64,000 bases of DNA, from positions 4,258,963-4,322,962 of the forward strand of contig JAQFVV010006208.1 of assembly GCA_028023455.1 (NCBI GenBank), given 5' to 3'. Below the pieces are notes generated by a model. That model was given only the letters and a program-made list of their open reading frames with translations. It was not told the DNA's origin and ran no database searches. The position numbers were made by a program, and so were the translations under genes. Source of the DNA: Epiperipatus broadwayi. Its lineage: Eukaryota > Onychophora > Udeonychophora > Euonychophora > Peripatidae. Shown piece by piece: positions 21,641-32,495 of this stretch; position 1 is the first letter of the stretch, and the number at the start of each line of letters is the position of its first letter.

Positions 21641-22029
21641 ACCAACCCTTAAGCTATTAACTTATCAACCTGTCATCAATGTGATTCTTTATAGCGTTGA
21701 ACTATAATGCTGCATTTTTTCACTGTATTTTACTCTGTTAATTCTTCTCCATTAATTCTTCATTATAATGCTCTCTTCAGTATTTAGCAATGCTCATGCA
21801 CTGCTAATCTGTGAGCATCATACTGCTATGCACTGAACTACTCTGTCACTATTCTAGATAGTCAGTATCTTTTTTACATTACCTAATTTGCATAAATAGT
21901 TTCATTATTATATCTTTATCTACAGGAATTTATTTGATCGCATATACATTAAATTTATTTTTAATAAATTTAATCAAAATTAAATATTTTACACTAAATG
22001 AGATGAAGAATTAAAGTGATTTGTTATAT

Positions 22030-22275
22030 AAATGTAATTTATCCACTGTACTTTGAACACTTTTTAGCAATACCCTTTTATTGTATATATATGCATACAC
22101 AATCTTACGTTTTGACTATCTTGCAGTCTTCTTCAGAGCACTTTTATTTTAATTTTTTAAAAAGTAAAAGTGACCCTGAAGAAGGCTGCAGGACAGTTGA
22201 AATGTAAGAATGTGTATGCATATATGTACAATAAGAGTTTTGCTAAAAAGTGTTCAAAGTACAGTGGAAAAATAC
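22030..22275. mobile_element. Family C foldback repeat
   Basis: The arms run from TACTTTGAACACTTTTTAGCA to its inverse. Each arm has a hammerhead-like core. The minus arm (about 22112-22140) reads CAAAACGTA (G12 lost); the plus arm is intact. Confidence 0.8.
22170..22212 (+). ncRNA. Hammerhead ribozyme-like motif, family C, core intact
   Basis: CTGAAGA, stem II GGCTG/CAGTT with wobbles, GAAA, TG, UA. Stem III is a single A-U pair and stem I is poor, so activity is doubtful. Confidence 0.4.
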
Positions 22276-22830
22276 CTTTATTTAAGATATTACAGCAAAA
22301 TAAAGTAAGTGGAGAATTAGTAATATAAGTGATTTGTTGTTATTACTATCTCTTTGAAAACATTGTATAAATCAGAAGATTCAAAATGCCAGTGTATCTT
22401 TTCATTTACTCTGTGCTGACATAGAAATGTTTATAAACTGAAGAGGAAGAACGTATTGCTAACTAATGAAGATTACAAGGACAGTAAATACATAGGAAAT
22501 AGACTTTTTTTAAGTAATAAAAATTAAAGCAAATAATGTTTGAATATAATATATTAATGAAAATAAATTAGTAAAAAAAAAAATTTAATTACGTAAAAAG
22601 GATAACAAGTGTAGTGGGCTAAAGGTTTTATAATATGAAAACATAAAAAATTTATTTTTTTGTATTCATATAAAAAATGGGAAAGGTGTGAAAAGAATAT
22701 TTTACAGTTGCAGGAAGAAAGAATAAATAAATTGGTTGAGGAGAAAAAAAACCGTTTTAAAAATATATATAAATAAAAAATAATTTAACACTATATAAAA
22801 ATTATACATATATTCCTAAAGAATAAATAT

Positions 22831-23455
22831 AATATTAATAAGCCAATAAGCTAATGCACATGCGCTTTGTAGATTTAACTATAAATGAATACTCTCACTT
22901 TCCAAACACAAGATAAAGTCTTTGTGAAAAAATAGAATGAATCCATCTATCTTTTCGACCCAAACATTCATGTATGGGCAAATTTTAAGTATTTGGAAAT
23001 GAGAGTATGAAGATGTTAATCGATCACTTTAAATTACTTTTTACTATGCCTGAATGAATGATGCAAAATTTCTAGAATTTACGATACATCATTCTTATTA
23101 AATTAAACATATGTAAATAAGACATTTATTTTATATAGCGCTATGTTTTTATAAACTGTAATATTAATAAGCCAATAAGCTAATGCACATGTGCTTTTGT
23201 AGATTTAATTATAAATGATCGATTAACATCTTCACGCTCTCATTTCCAAATACTTAAGATTTGCCCATAGATGAACGTTTGGATCGAAAAGATAGATGAT
23301 TCATTCTATCTTTTCACAAAGACGTTATCTTGTGTTTGGAAAGTGAGAGTATTCATTTATAGTTAAATCTACAAAGCACATGTGCATTAGCTTATTGGCT
23401 TATTAATATTACAGTTTATAAAAACATAGTGCTGTATAAAAAAAATGTCTTATTT
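22831..23455. mobile_element. Composite palindromic element with nested inverted arms
   Basis: The arms AGACATTTATTTTATATAGC...AATAAGCCAATAAGC at 23120-23212 recur inverted at 23358-23455. A second copy of the inner arm lies at 22833-22888 in direct orientation. The middle block (ATTTCCAAATACTTAAGATT, GATAGATGATTCATTC) at 23215-23350 recurs inverted at 22890-23022. The result is one foldback element with part of another copy fused to it. No coding capacity is seen. Confidence 0.8.
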
Positions 23456-23459
23456 AAAG

Positions 23460-23850
23460 AATAAATGTTATTTGGAATAAGGACAAGAACTTTAGATATT
23501 AAAAAATAGTGGCAAAAATTTAAAAGAATTTTAATAGAAAATATGGTTTATATGACAATAGAATGGAGAATATAGAATATTTAGCTTTGGAGTGTAAGAT
23601 TTGGGGATAAAAAAAATTGAATTAGTAGGTGGATGAAAAAATTTAAGAGATTTATTTATTATTTAGGTCAATATGACAAGAACGCTGAATAAGGACATTG
23701 AACTAAAATAAAATAACTTTTATTAAAATGGGATAGAAAAAGATTCTGATAGAATGATTTGGTAATAACAGATGTTAAGAGGATTATAGATGAAAAGAAA
23801 TTGATTTGTTTTCAGAGAGAGAAGATTTTGCGTAACTAACCAATTTCTAG
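23460..23850. other. AT-rich intron without recognised features
   Basis: I see nothing recognisable. Confidence 0.4.
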
Positions 23851-23899
23851 GCTTGATGGAAATTGTAGTTTTTTTAATAAATGGTCAAAATAATTGGAG

Positions 23900-24020
23900 C
23901 ACTATCTTCACTACATCCTATATTTGTTTGACTTTTTTATTGCTGGTTATGTCAGCGGTGGGTTGGGACTCCACTGAGAAACCAAAATGGCACAGAACCC
24001 ATTCTAAATCAGTACCCATA
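23900..24020 (+). repeat. Dispersed repeat shared with 40020-40140
   Basis: Both have a GG(T)GG...TTGGG(A/T)GG block, then AAAATGGCA(C/G), then ACTAAATCAG(C/T)ACC-like sequence. The class is unknown. Confidence 0.45.
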
Positions 24021-24157
24021 CCATATTTTGTTTAGTGAAGTAACTATTTACAATACACTTATTTGTAAGGAAGTAGTTATTAATTTTGAGTAAGAAACAT
24101 AATTTAATGTGTAGTCAATTTTGTGATACTCACAAACGTTTCTTTAATTTTTTTTAG

Positions 24158-24271
24158 ATTGCTGAGTTAGAGGGACGGCGCTTGCACCTTACAGGCCTAT
24201 GTACAGCACACAGGTTTCAGAATTTGGAAAAAAGTGCTGCCTATAATTTTTTTATGGACAAATATAACAAA
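24158..24271 (+). CDS. CCDC141: Exon 4: spectrin repeat 2, helix C
   Basis: The exon has 38 codons in phase 0, with acceptor TTTTTTAG and a strong GTAAGT donor. It reads IAELEGRRLHLTGLCTAHR at the start and ends FFMDKYNK. Together with exon 3 it closes a 104-codon repeat. A 9.3-kb intron full of LINE, Penelope-like and hammerhead repeats precedes it. No stop or frame shift is seen when it is joined to exon 3. Confidence 0.9.
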
Positions 24272-24922
24272 GTAAGTATTTTATAATTAAGCAATTAATA
24301 ATAAGTTCTAATTAATAATTTTTTTTACAGATGAATTTAAATTTTGTAATTTTATTTGGTAAATCAATTGTTATAAGTTTATTAGTCTTCATATCTGTAA
24401 ATGTTATAACAACCCAATCAAAGAGTCAAATGTATTTATTTGTTCCAAGTATAATCTGAGTTGTGTATTTAATTAATTTATTGTTTTTAGTAAAAGAAGA
24501 AAATATTAAAACTACTTCTGAGGTTTAGCATAGAAATAATGTTTTATGTGTTACTAATTTTTTTTACTAAATATACACCATAACTATTAAAATAATATTT
24601 GAAAATATTTTTTTATACTGCTTATAGAGTTTAGTATTTTATATTGTCTTGTATTAGTTGCATGGTAGATACAGTCCTGAAGATAGATATCAGTAATATT
24701 GTTTTCCTGAAGGTTTGGGATGATGGTGTTTTAATTATATTTTTATATTGGACTATTTCCATCATTTAATATGAGTATAATCCACTATAAAAATACAAAT
24801 ATATCATTTAATATAAGATGGAGAAAAAATTAATTCATATTTATTGGTTTTCATCATCCATTGCAAAATAGCTAAGATTGTTTAAAATCAAGTTCATTAA
24901 AATATACATTAATATAGAGGAT

Positions 24923-25215
24923 GTAATGGATATGATGTACTGTGACTTCTCCTTAAATGGAGTCAAGAATCTCTCAGTAACTATGCCCAAAGAAACCTGT
25001 TAACCACTTTACCTTCCCCTTCCATTCCCCAACCTAAGCTTTCCCATAATCTGCTCCATCCCATTTCCACAACATAATCTTTGTCAACTCTTTGGCCTTT
25101 ATATCTAACTACCCCTTATCTTTTCCCAAACCCAGCATAAAAACCAATAACCCACTTTCTGTATAATCACTTTGTTCATATTTATTCTCCCATAACTTCA
25201 TTATTTGTACCCTTA
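24923..25215 (-). repeat. LINE 3' UTR and C-terminal fragment
   Basis: It matches 15119-15420 over its length (GCTTCTCCTTAAAT, TCCCATTTCCACAACATAAT, CTTATCTTTTCCCAAACCC). It is truncated directly against a family A repeat. Confidence 0.75.
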
Positions 25216-25325
25216 GAGGCAAAACTCTCCATACAGTAGCGCCACTCAGTGCAAACCACATTAATACAATGGTTGCAGGAACATTTGGGCATAAAATTCC
25301 TATCTAATGCCTACTCACCCAATAT

Positions 25326-25365
25326 TCCCAGACTAGTTTCTAGCTTGCGGTTTTCATCAGTAAGG
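25326..25365 (-). ncRNA. Hammerhead ribozyme-like motif, family A, core intact
   Basis: CTGATGA, hairpin with loop CGCAA, GAAAC, TA, GTC. Stem I CCTTA/TGGGA is weakened by wobbles and one mismatch. Confidence 0.5.
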
Positions 25366-25443
25366 AGTCTTGGATCTGAGAGCATTGCACCTAGGCCTTA
25401 GGATCTAAAGCAATCCTCAACACCACAAGCTAGAAACTAGTCT

Positions 25444-25483
25444 CCCCAGACTAGTTTCTAGTTTGTGGCTTTCATCAGTAAGG
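25444..25483 (-). ncRNA. Hammerhead ribozyme-like motif, family A, core intact
   Basis: Stem I CCTTA/TGGGG with wobbles, CTGATGA, hairpin with loop CACAA, GAAAC, TA, GTC. Confidence 0.5.
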
Positions 25484-25648
25484 AGTCTTGGATCTGAGAG
25501 CATTGCACCTAGGCCTTAAGATCTAAAGCAACTCTCTACAGCCACAAACTAGAAACTAGTCTGGTGATATTGGATGAGTAAGCATTAGATAGAGATTTTA
25601 TGCACATATATTCCTGCATACGCTGATTACTCTGGCTTGCGCTGAGTG

Positions 25649-26268
25649 GTAATTGTAGTGTTTGTAAAAATGGCAGACGTTGTGCACTCCAGAAAAACTA
25701 GAATTTGTTTGAGTGGTTGTTGTAGATCACGCACTGATAACGGAGGAAGTTAAGTAACATAATGGCGGATGATAATTCCAAGAGATATTTGCTTATTGCA
25801 AATATTTCTGGATAAAAGATGTTACCTGGTTGGACAAGGATTAATTGCTACAGTTATCAGCAAGCAATAAAAGACGGTTTAACAACTATGCAGGGGAAGG
25901 CAGTTATTAGCAGCCATATTGGGAGAACATCGAGCAGTGTAATATAGAGAGTAGTAGAGAGCAGTCACGCAGTAGCAAGTTGCAGACCATGCATTTGGAG
26001 AGCATCCGCTTGCAGACCATTCATCGGAGAGCAGTCGGTGCAGACCATTCGTGGGAGAGCATCCGTGACTGAGCTTCGTTGCAGACCAATTCATTGGAGA
26101 GCTTCATTGCAGACCAATTCGTTTGGAGAGCTCCGTGGCAGACCAATTCATTGGAGAGCTTCATTGGAAAAGAACAGCATGGGAATTGTATAACGTTATT
26201 TGCTGACCGCACAGTATGACTTGCAGTTATAACCTTGGCACAGTCGTAAGTGCAGATATTACAGTAAT
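25649..26268. mobile_element. Solo LTR with 5-bp target duplication, inserted in a family A repeat
   Basis: The 610-bp LTR (25654-26263) starts TGTAGTG and ends ATTACA. It is flanked by GTAAT at 25649-25653 and 26264-26268. The flanking family A sequence (GAGTGG...ACTGTATGG) becomes continuous when it is removed. It contains AATAAAAGA near 25867, and a tandem array of about 28 bp (GCAGACCATTCATTGGAGAGC variants) at 25975-26170. TG...CA ends with a 5-bp duplication fit a Gypsy- or Copia-type element. No internal coding region remains. Confidence 0.88.
25975..26170 (+). repeat. Tandem repeat of about 28 bp inside the solo LTR
   Basis: About seven to eight imperfect units of GCAGACCAATTCATTGGAGAGCT-type sequence (shown here as GCAGACC, ATTCATTGGAGAGC). 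The short minus-strand frames over it are repeat translations. Confidence 0.8.
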
Positions 26269-26350
26269 ACTGTATGGAGAGTTTTGCTTCTGTGTTAATA
26301 GCTTGTGTAAGCATAGGAAATGGTAATCATGCGATGTTTCATGGTTTAAA
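26269..26350 (+). repeat. Family A terminal segment, continuation after the LTR
   Basis: ACTGTATGGAGAGTTTTGCT, then AGCATAGGAAATGGTAATCA and GATGTTTCATGGTTTAAA form the usual family A terminus. Confidence 0.75.
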
Positions 26351-26965
26351 ATATACATCGGCTGATTTTGGATCATAGACATAGTAGTTTTGCTTCAGAA
26401 CTTAATTTATTTGGATTTTCAATTTAGTGACTTGAATATCAGAGTGAACAAAATGAGTTGAAGACTATGTATATCTAAATGCATTCTATCGGTATCTAGA
26501 AACAAATTATAGAATTCTGACATGATCTGCTACATAGAGAATACTGACTTTATTTTATTGTACTTTCTGGTGTTAGAAGAGACATGTTTCTAAAAGTTCT
26601 AATATTTGTATTTTTAGTGATTTGTTTTTTAATTTGGACAAGGAATCACTGAAAGTACAGATCTGAATTTTTTATTGTTACCCTTCTATTCACCAGGTGT
26701 CACTAGAGATTTCGTGCAAGATTCATCAAGATTCTATTTTTGTTGTGTATATTTTAGTCTATTAGTGAACCAATCTTACGGTCATGCTTAGACAATTTAA
26801 AGGAACTATTACTTTGATCTCTTTAACTGATACACAGTAGTTATAATAAAAATCTCTGAATCTAAGAATTTAATTGGTCATTTTTTAGCATTTTTTGACA
26901 TAATGCAACATATAATGACTAATTATTTGTAGTAATCCTCTTATGTGGATCTTTTATGATATTTA
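26350..26965. other. AT-rich intron without recognised features
   Basis: I see nothing recognisable. Confidence 0.4.
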
Positions 26966-26969
26966 TAAT

Positions 26970-27320
26970 CGTATACTAAAATAAAGAGTATGCTAATATC
27001 TCTAACAAGCTTTATCGATAAATGCCACTAGAAAATACATTAAAATCTCTATCTCGAAATTATTCTCATCGCCAGACTGGTTTCAAGCTATTGACTTTCC
27101 TCAGTGAGGCGCTAGGATATTTCAAACACTAGTTCCAAAATACCAACTCAAATTGGGGATGGTGATAATTTCGAGATAGAGATTTTAAATGCTTTCTCTT
27201 GCAGCATTTATTGATAAAGCATGTTAGAGCTACTAGCAAGCTCTTTATTTTAGTTTATAATTACAAGCTTATCAAGTTAAGTCATGTGATATATGACTTG
27301 ATTTTATTTGCTATTATAAT
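26970..27320. mobile_element. Family D foldback repeat (Penelope-associated)
   Basis: It runs from ACTAAAATAAAGAGTATGCT to its inverse near 27250, then carries AGTTAAGTCATGTGATATATG as in the Penelope-flanking copies. The minus strand has an intact hammerhead-like core; the opposite arm keeps only the outer sequence. Confidence 0.8.
27070..27109 (-). ncRNA. Hammerhead ribozyme-like motif, family D, core intact
   Basis: Stem I CCTCA/TGGCG (one mismatch), CTGAGGA, stem II AAG/CTT, GAAAC, CA, GTC. Here the base after CUGANGA pairs (A-U). Confidence 0.55.
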
Positions 27321-27934
27321 CATATAGTACACTAATCGATAATTCCAATTTAAAACATCATTCAAAATGCCTTAATTTTTCAGAACTTGATATACTCATT
27401 GTTTTACATTCCGATTGATTTTTATTAAATAGAAAACACAGCAAACAATTTCTACGACTTTATAAATTGAGCAGATAAAAGTTTTAAAGTAATAATTAAT
27501 GTTAGTGAGTACTTTATTAAATCATTTTATTAAATCACTACTTCAGTAAGCATCTTCTTTTTTTCTAGGATGAACCCATTAATTCCAATATATAAATTCT
27601 CAAATAAGTAATAAATATGGTCATAGTAAGATTAAAATATTCAAAGCATAAACAGTATCCTTTGAATATTTTAACTTTACTTTGATCGTACGTATTACTT
27701 ATTTTTCTATTACATATTTTCTACGGCTTTAAACTTCGGTTTTATAAATTTGCAAATTTTTTATTATTATTATTATTATTATAAATATTGCTTTATTTTG
27801 TGAACCTTTCCCCCCATATCTTTATATGAATCATATCATTATATCTCTCTTCCTATACTCTGATCATCTTCTATCGTCATTTTTATATCAATCTATATTT
27901 TTAATTTATAACATGCTTAAAAACCTATAATTTT

Positions 27935-28185
27935 AATCGGATGGAAATTACATCCTATACCCATGTGCCATAATGTTGGTTTTATACATCAATGATATTT
28001 TGTTGAGTACAAAGAATACTTTCAAACCAAAGCAGAAGATAGAGATTTTGAAAAGATAAGAATAACTGTCTTGTCTTTGAACCTAAATTCATGGCCATCT
28101 TATCTCTATACCTAAATTCATTTACATAGGCCTATCTAAAACATCTTAAAATGAGAGCATGAACGTCTTCCTTTAATCGCTTTAC
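27935..28185. repeat. Dispersed repeat shared with 31995-32175
   Basis: Both share GGAA(T)TA-A-TC-ATAC, CCATGTGCC, TGAGTACAAA, TTTCAAACCA, AAGATAGAG and a GATAAGAAT block in the same order. The class is unknown. Confidence 0.5.
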
Positions 28186-28412
28186 ATCCATTACCTACAA
28201 TAACAATAACATAAATATTCACTCAGATAAATTTATAGCATATTTTCTAAAACCAAATAATACTTTTATATATGTAATTCAATTTATATTTTTCTAGTTG
28301 TCTTCATATTAGTAAACACTTTTTTTGTTATTTTCCTCTTTCATCTCATGTTTTTGTTAGATATTTAATATTTTATTTATTTGTCTTTACATACTATATT
28401 GTTGTATTTCAG

Positions 28413-28535
28413 ATTTATAATTGGATTGTAAATATAGGAGAAGCATTCCTCAATTCTCATCAAGACTTTGGTAGTGTGCTTGCAATGGCCAAGGATTTCT
28501 TAGAACATCACGAACAATTATATGATGATATGAAA
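28413..28535 (+). CDS. CCDC141: Exon 5: spectrin repeat 3, helix A
   Basis: The exon has 41 codons in phase 0, with acceptor TATTTCAG and donor GTAAGC. It begins IYNWIVNIGEAFL, again placing a tryptophan at codon 4 of the repeat, and ends EQLYDDMK. Its length and start mirror exon 1, so repeats 1 and 3 share the same split. It sits between a 4.1-kb and a 3.8-kb intron. Confidence 0.9.
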
Positions 28536-28659
28536 GTAAGCCTAAAATATTTGGACCTGCATTTTTATATATTGTTTACATAATTAAATTTATTGAATTA
28601 AAATTTTTTACCACCGATAAAAGTAATGGATAGTAAAAACATTTTATTATTAAATACAA

Positions 28660-28935
28660 TTTATCAAAACCACTTCGAACACTTTTTAGCAAAACCTTTA
28701 TTTGTACATATATACATACACTCATGTTTTGACTGTCCTGCAGTCTTCTTCAGAGCCAAATCACTTTAATCTCTTAAAAAACTTTTTTTTTTTTAGAGAT
28801 TAAAGTGAATTGGCTCTGAAGAAGACTGCAGTTCAGTCGAAATGTAGGTGTATGTATATATGTACAAATAAAAGGTTTTGCTAAAAAGTGTTCAAAGTGG
28901 TTTGGATAAATTGTATTTATATAAGATATACAAAA
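28660..28935. mobile_element. Family C foldback repeat
   Basis: The arms CACTTCGAACACTTTTTAGC to the inverse meet at a T-run near 28790. The minus arm core reads CAAAACATG (broken); the plus arm is intact. Confidence 0.8.
28811..28852 (+). ncRNA. Hammerhead ribozyme-like motif, family C, core intact
   Basis: CTGAAGA, stem II GACTG/CAGTC perfect, GAAA, TG, UA, with a wobble-rich stem I. Confidence 0.45.
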
Positions 28936-29050
28936 TAAAGAAAAGAATGGGTTTGGTAATAATTTTATTATTAGTGTTGTTGCCATTGTAACTATTATAA
29001 CTTTTATTTAGAAAATTTGATATCGTAGTAATTTTAGACAAGTCATTGAA

Positions 29051-29392
29051 ATGTCACTAAGTAAAAATGAATTTTACAATTCATATCACTATTTGTTAAT
29101 GAAATTTATGTATTTTTTCATTTATACACATGTGAATAAAAATTACAGGCCTATCAGCTTTTTATCAGTTTTATATAAAAATTTTACAAAGATAATTACA
29201 ACTTATCTACAGAGAACATTGGAATTCAACCAACCAAAAGAACAAGCTGGATTTAAAAGTAGTTTTAGTACAGTAGATCATAATCAAACATTGAGAGAAG
29301 TTATAGAAAGGACCTATGAATATGAGTTGTCATTATGCTTTGGATTTGTAGGTTATGAAAAGGCATTTGATTCTATAAACATTTTTTGGTAC
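29051..29392 (+). pseudogene. RTE-type LINE, reverse-transcriptase 5' part
   Basis: From about 29140 the frame reads NYRPISFLSVLYKNFTKI, then LEFNQPKEQAGFKSSFSTVD and ERTYEYELSLCFGFVGYEKAFDSI. These are reverse-transcriptase blocks of the RTE clade. In motif A the catalytic aspartate (F-V-D-Y in the family) is glycine (F-V-G-Y), so this copy is dead. The frame is cut at 29393 by another element and resumes at about 30573. Confidence 0.85.
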
Positions 29393-30567
29393 TTATAACC
29401 TAATCGGGCTTGGCCACTTGATGGCGTTCTGGCTCGCCAAAACACCTAACAAATGCCGTTTACAAGGCCTGACTTACGGCTATAGAAAACATCTAATGTT
29501 TATCTTAGCCATTAGAAGGCCGTTGATGATGACGTAATGCAGAAATAATACGGCCTATTTCTGCTTTGCGACAGTTACTGTGAATCCACACACTTATCTT
29601 TCGTGTACAATTTGATATATATATGTGTGTGTAGTTTGATTAGTCAAATTTTTACAATATACGTTACACAATCTTTGTATTTGTAATGAATTTAAGAAAC
29701 CTGACTTTATAATAATTTTCCAAATGGCCACACCCTTATTTAGAGAAGGTGTAATGTGTAAAAGCTTGCCAAGGGTACGTCAACAGAATTCGGCTGAGTT
29801 CGCGTGCAAAATCTCGTTTTCACGTGAAATACTATGTAGTTCATAAAATGGCTGGCGATTGCGTAACTTTTTCCGTAGTTGCCAAAAACAGAAGCCGAGT
29901 ATTTCTGCTGTCCAATAAAAATATACATGATTTTTTTGTAAATTTCATAGAAAGCACATATTATAAACATGTTAAATAAGTAAAGAAGATATTTATATGT
30001 ATTTGTTGTTGTTTAAAAAAGTTTGAGTTTCTTTCTTTTGTCCGACTACGTTACAATTTTGATATTTTTTATTTTAGCATTACAAACAACAGAATACTAA
30101 CCCTAAAACTAACCCTAACCCTAAAACTAACCCTAAACCTAACTCTAAACCTAACCCTAAAACTAACCCTAAACTAACCCTAAAACTAACCCTAAAACTG
30201 ATCCTAAAACTAACCCTAAACCTAACCCTAAGCCTACACAGTTGTTTTGTTATGTAGAAAGCAATAATTAAGTGAAAGACATCACTAAATAGACATCGCA
30301 AAAAAAGTTCTTGCAATCAATCAATAACTAAAAAGGAGGAATGATGATAATTTGTCCAAAAACAGCGATTTAAAAATAAAAAAAAAGGTTGTCGTTTACT
30401 AAATACAAAATCAAAAAGGCATGAAAAAAAAATTTATAGCAATCAATAAATTAATAACCAAAAAAAAAAACAGCGATTTAAAAATCACACGGCACCGTAA
30501 ACCGTACATTGTATTGTTTTTGACTGCCAACAACGCCATCAAGTGGCCAAGCCCGATTACGTTATAA
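29393..30567. mobile_element. Terminal-inverted-repeat element carrying telomere-like repeats, inserted in the RTE copy
   Basis: The 30-bp ends 29399-29428 and 30532-30561 are inverted copies with one mismatch (CCTAATCGGGCTTGGCCACT at the left). Each is bordered by TTATAA (29393-29398 and 30562-30567), which may be the target duplication, or TA within it. Removing 1.16 kb brings the two RTE parts together. No transposase frame is visible, so it looks non-autonomous. Its right half holds AACCCTAAA-type repeats. Confidence 0.85.
30096..30236 (+). repeat. Degenerate telomere-like repeat, (AACCCTAAA)n family
   Basis: About 20 units of ACTAACCCTAAA, AACCTAACCCTA and similar, alternating 6- and 7-base forms of the TTAGGG-type repeat on the minus strand. 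It is internal to the transposon, not chromosomal end sequence. Confidence 0.85.
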
Positions 30568-30572
30568 TTACC

Positions 30573-31570
30573 CATTTTTTTCAATGATTAAAGCATTGGA
30601 TCATCAAGGTATAGACCCAGGACACTGCTGTATAAGGAAGAATATTTATAAAAATGCAACAGAAACAATTCTATTACATAATTATACTAGGAAGGTTAAC
30701 ATTGAGAAGTGTGTAAGACAGGGTGACTCCATATCTCCAAAACTTGTTACAGCAGTACTGCAAGAAGTAGTTTGTGGATTAAAATGGGAAGCTAAAGAAT
30801 AAAAGTTAATGGAGATTATTTAGATATTGCAGTTGATATAGTTGTTTTTGGAAATAATGCTTCAGAGCTTCAGGAACTATTGTAAGAACTATCAGATGAA
30901 AGTAGGATTAAAAGTAAGTGTTAAAAAGACTAAAGTAATGTTCAATGGATTTTCTGTACAAATGAAAATAAAGATTGATTATGATGAGTTAGAAGAAGTT
31001 ATCACTTACAAATACCATGGTCAGATTATCAATACAGATTAAAACATAAGGGATGAAATTAATCCTAGAATTAAACTTGGTTGGAGTGTTTTTGGTAGAA
31101 ATAACTTAATACTAAAAGGAAATATTCCTATGTGTTTGAAAAAGAAGGTTTTTAATAAATATGTTTTACCATTTCTTACTTATGGATCTGAGATTTGGAT
31201 ACTTAATAGAAGAGCAATACAGAGATTTCAGACTACTCAAAGAAGTATGGAGATGCATGTCACTAGTAACAAGAAGAGATTGAAAACGCAATATATGGGT
31301 AAGAGAACAAATAGGTGTGACTGACATCATTGAAAGAATTAAAAGACTGAAATGGAGTTGGGATGGACATATTTCTAGAAGAGATGATAGTATATGGACA
31401 GTTGAAATTGTAAATTGGAATCCATGAGATTATAAAAGACCCAGAAAGGGGCCACATGTGAGATGGATGGATGAAATAAGAATGTGTGCAGGGGTGATGT
31501 GGAGAAGAGAGGCTAGAAATCAGAAATAAATTGAACTTGGAGAGACCATCATTATGCAGTGAATTGATAA
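30573..31570 (+). pseudogene. RTE-type LINE, reverse-transcriptase 3' part and C-terminus
   Basis: Broken frames read IKALDHQGIDPGHCCI, VRQGDSISPKLVTAVLQEV (motif B'), an AVDIVVFGNNASELQ block in place of the catalytic A-D-D, KVMFNGF, EEVITYKYHGQIINTD, KKVFNKYVLPFLTYGSEIW and TTQRSMEMH, then a C-terminal KRLKWSWDGH-like part. It ends in GATGATGATGAA (31579-31592). At least four shifts or stops are present. Confidence 0.85.
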
Positions 31571-31594
31571 TGGTTAACGATGATGATGAATACT

Positions 31595-31994
31595 TAGAAT
31601 ATTCTGGTTGCCATGCTCATAATACTTAGAAAACTATTCAGGTTCCAAGAAAGTTTCAAATTTTTTTTCATGCAGTCAACCTATAATTAATCCATATAAC
31701 TACTCAATTATTAGTCAATAAATGGATATTTAGATAAGGAATGAAAACTAAATACTCATTACTTATCATTTCATTAATCTGATGAGTATTGTCTTTTTTT
31801 TCATTGTTTATCTGTAGAAGACACCTGCAAGAACTTGATCTTGTAGTTCTAGTATGTTTATTGGCATAATATACTGCATAAAATTTATTTATTCAAAAAA
31901 CTAAATAGCAGTAATATATTTTTTTCTTTTTATTAGAAAAGATTACTTTTATTTTGTAAATCGCTATTTAATTTTCAAACACATCATTAGTATG
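31595..31994. other. AT-rich intron without recognised features
   Basis: I see nothing recognisable. Confidence 0.4.
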
Positions 31995-32175
31995 TAATTT
32001 TCATCAGAATGGAATTATACTCTGTACACACATGTGCCGATTGTTTTTAATAATTCAACTATAGTTTGTGAGTACAAATGAAATCTACTCTCAAACCAGG
32101 TCACAAGATAGAGTCTTTGAAATGATAAGAATGGTTGATTTATCTTTGTATCTGAATACAATACATGTGTATGGA
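31995..32175. repeat. Dispersed repeat shared with 27935-28185
   Basis: It has the same ordered blocks as the copy before exon 5, including ACATGTGCC, GTGAGTACAAA and GATAAGAATGG. Confidence 0.5.
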
Positions 32176-32303
32176 ATGTAATTTTTTTCTAATGAAAATT
32201 TTATTATTTTGATAAGTCTTTAAAAAAAATTAAAAAATATTATATAAAGTTTTAAAACTATGTTAAAGAAAGACATTAGAATAAAATCTGTATATTTTTG
32301 TAG

Positions 32304-32495
32304 GACTTAGATGGAGAGGTCCAAATTTTACTGAATTCCGTGCCAGACCTGGTGAAGTCAGGGGACCAGGAAACCTTGGAAATCAGTGAAAAGGCTGAAC
32401 ATTTATGCAATCGCTGGAGGAATTTATGTGTTATTATTGATAATCGTGTTCGACTTTCTCTTTTTTATGTAAATTTCCATAAACTAGCTATCCAG
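32304..32495 (+). CDS. CCDC141: Exon 6: spectrin repeat 3, helices B and C
   Basis: The exon has 64 codons in phase 0, with acceptor TTTTTGTAG and donor GTAATT. It begins DLDGEVQILLNSVPDLV, contains a GDQETLEISEKAE segment, and ends FYVNFHKLAIQ. The aromatic-rich C-helix end is the same kind of ending as in exon 2 (FFRTAQT) and exon 10 (FYRNLNE). Its length equals that of exon 2 exactly. With exon 5 it gives a 105-codon repeat. Confidence 0.92.

Larger units (their letters stand above)
25216..25648 (-). mobile_element. Family A repeats, rearranged cluster
   Basis: Two minus-strand hammerhead units (25326-25365 and 25444-25483) alternate with plus-strand pieces (about 25400-25446 and 25515-25660) that carry GAAACTAGTCT but have lost CTGATGA. 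The right end (CTGAGTGGTAAT) is interrupted by a solo LTR and resumes at 26269. Confidence 0.8.

Noticed and set aside
25515-25560. Plus-strand family A hammerhead
   Set aside because: GAAACTAGTCT is present but CTGATGA is missing.
25879-26314. Two minus-strand frames rich in C-x-P, N-W-S-A
   Set aside because: They are translations of the 28-bp tandem array in the solo LTR.
29740-29970. Minus-strand 76-codon frame inside the inverted-repeat element as a transposase
   Set aside because: There is no catalytic motif, and it is too short for any known transposase.
30080-30316. Minus-strand frame with repeated R-V-S-F and G-L-V-L-G-L
   Set aside because: It translates the telomere-like repeat; it is not a gene.
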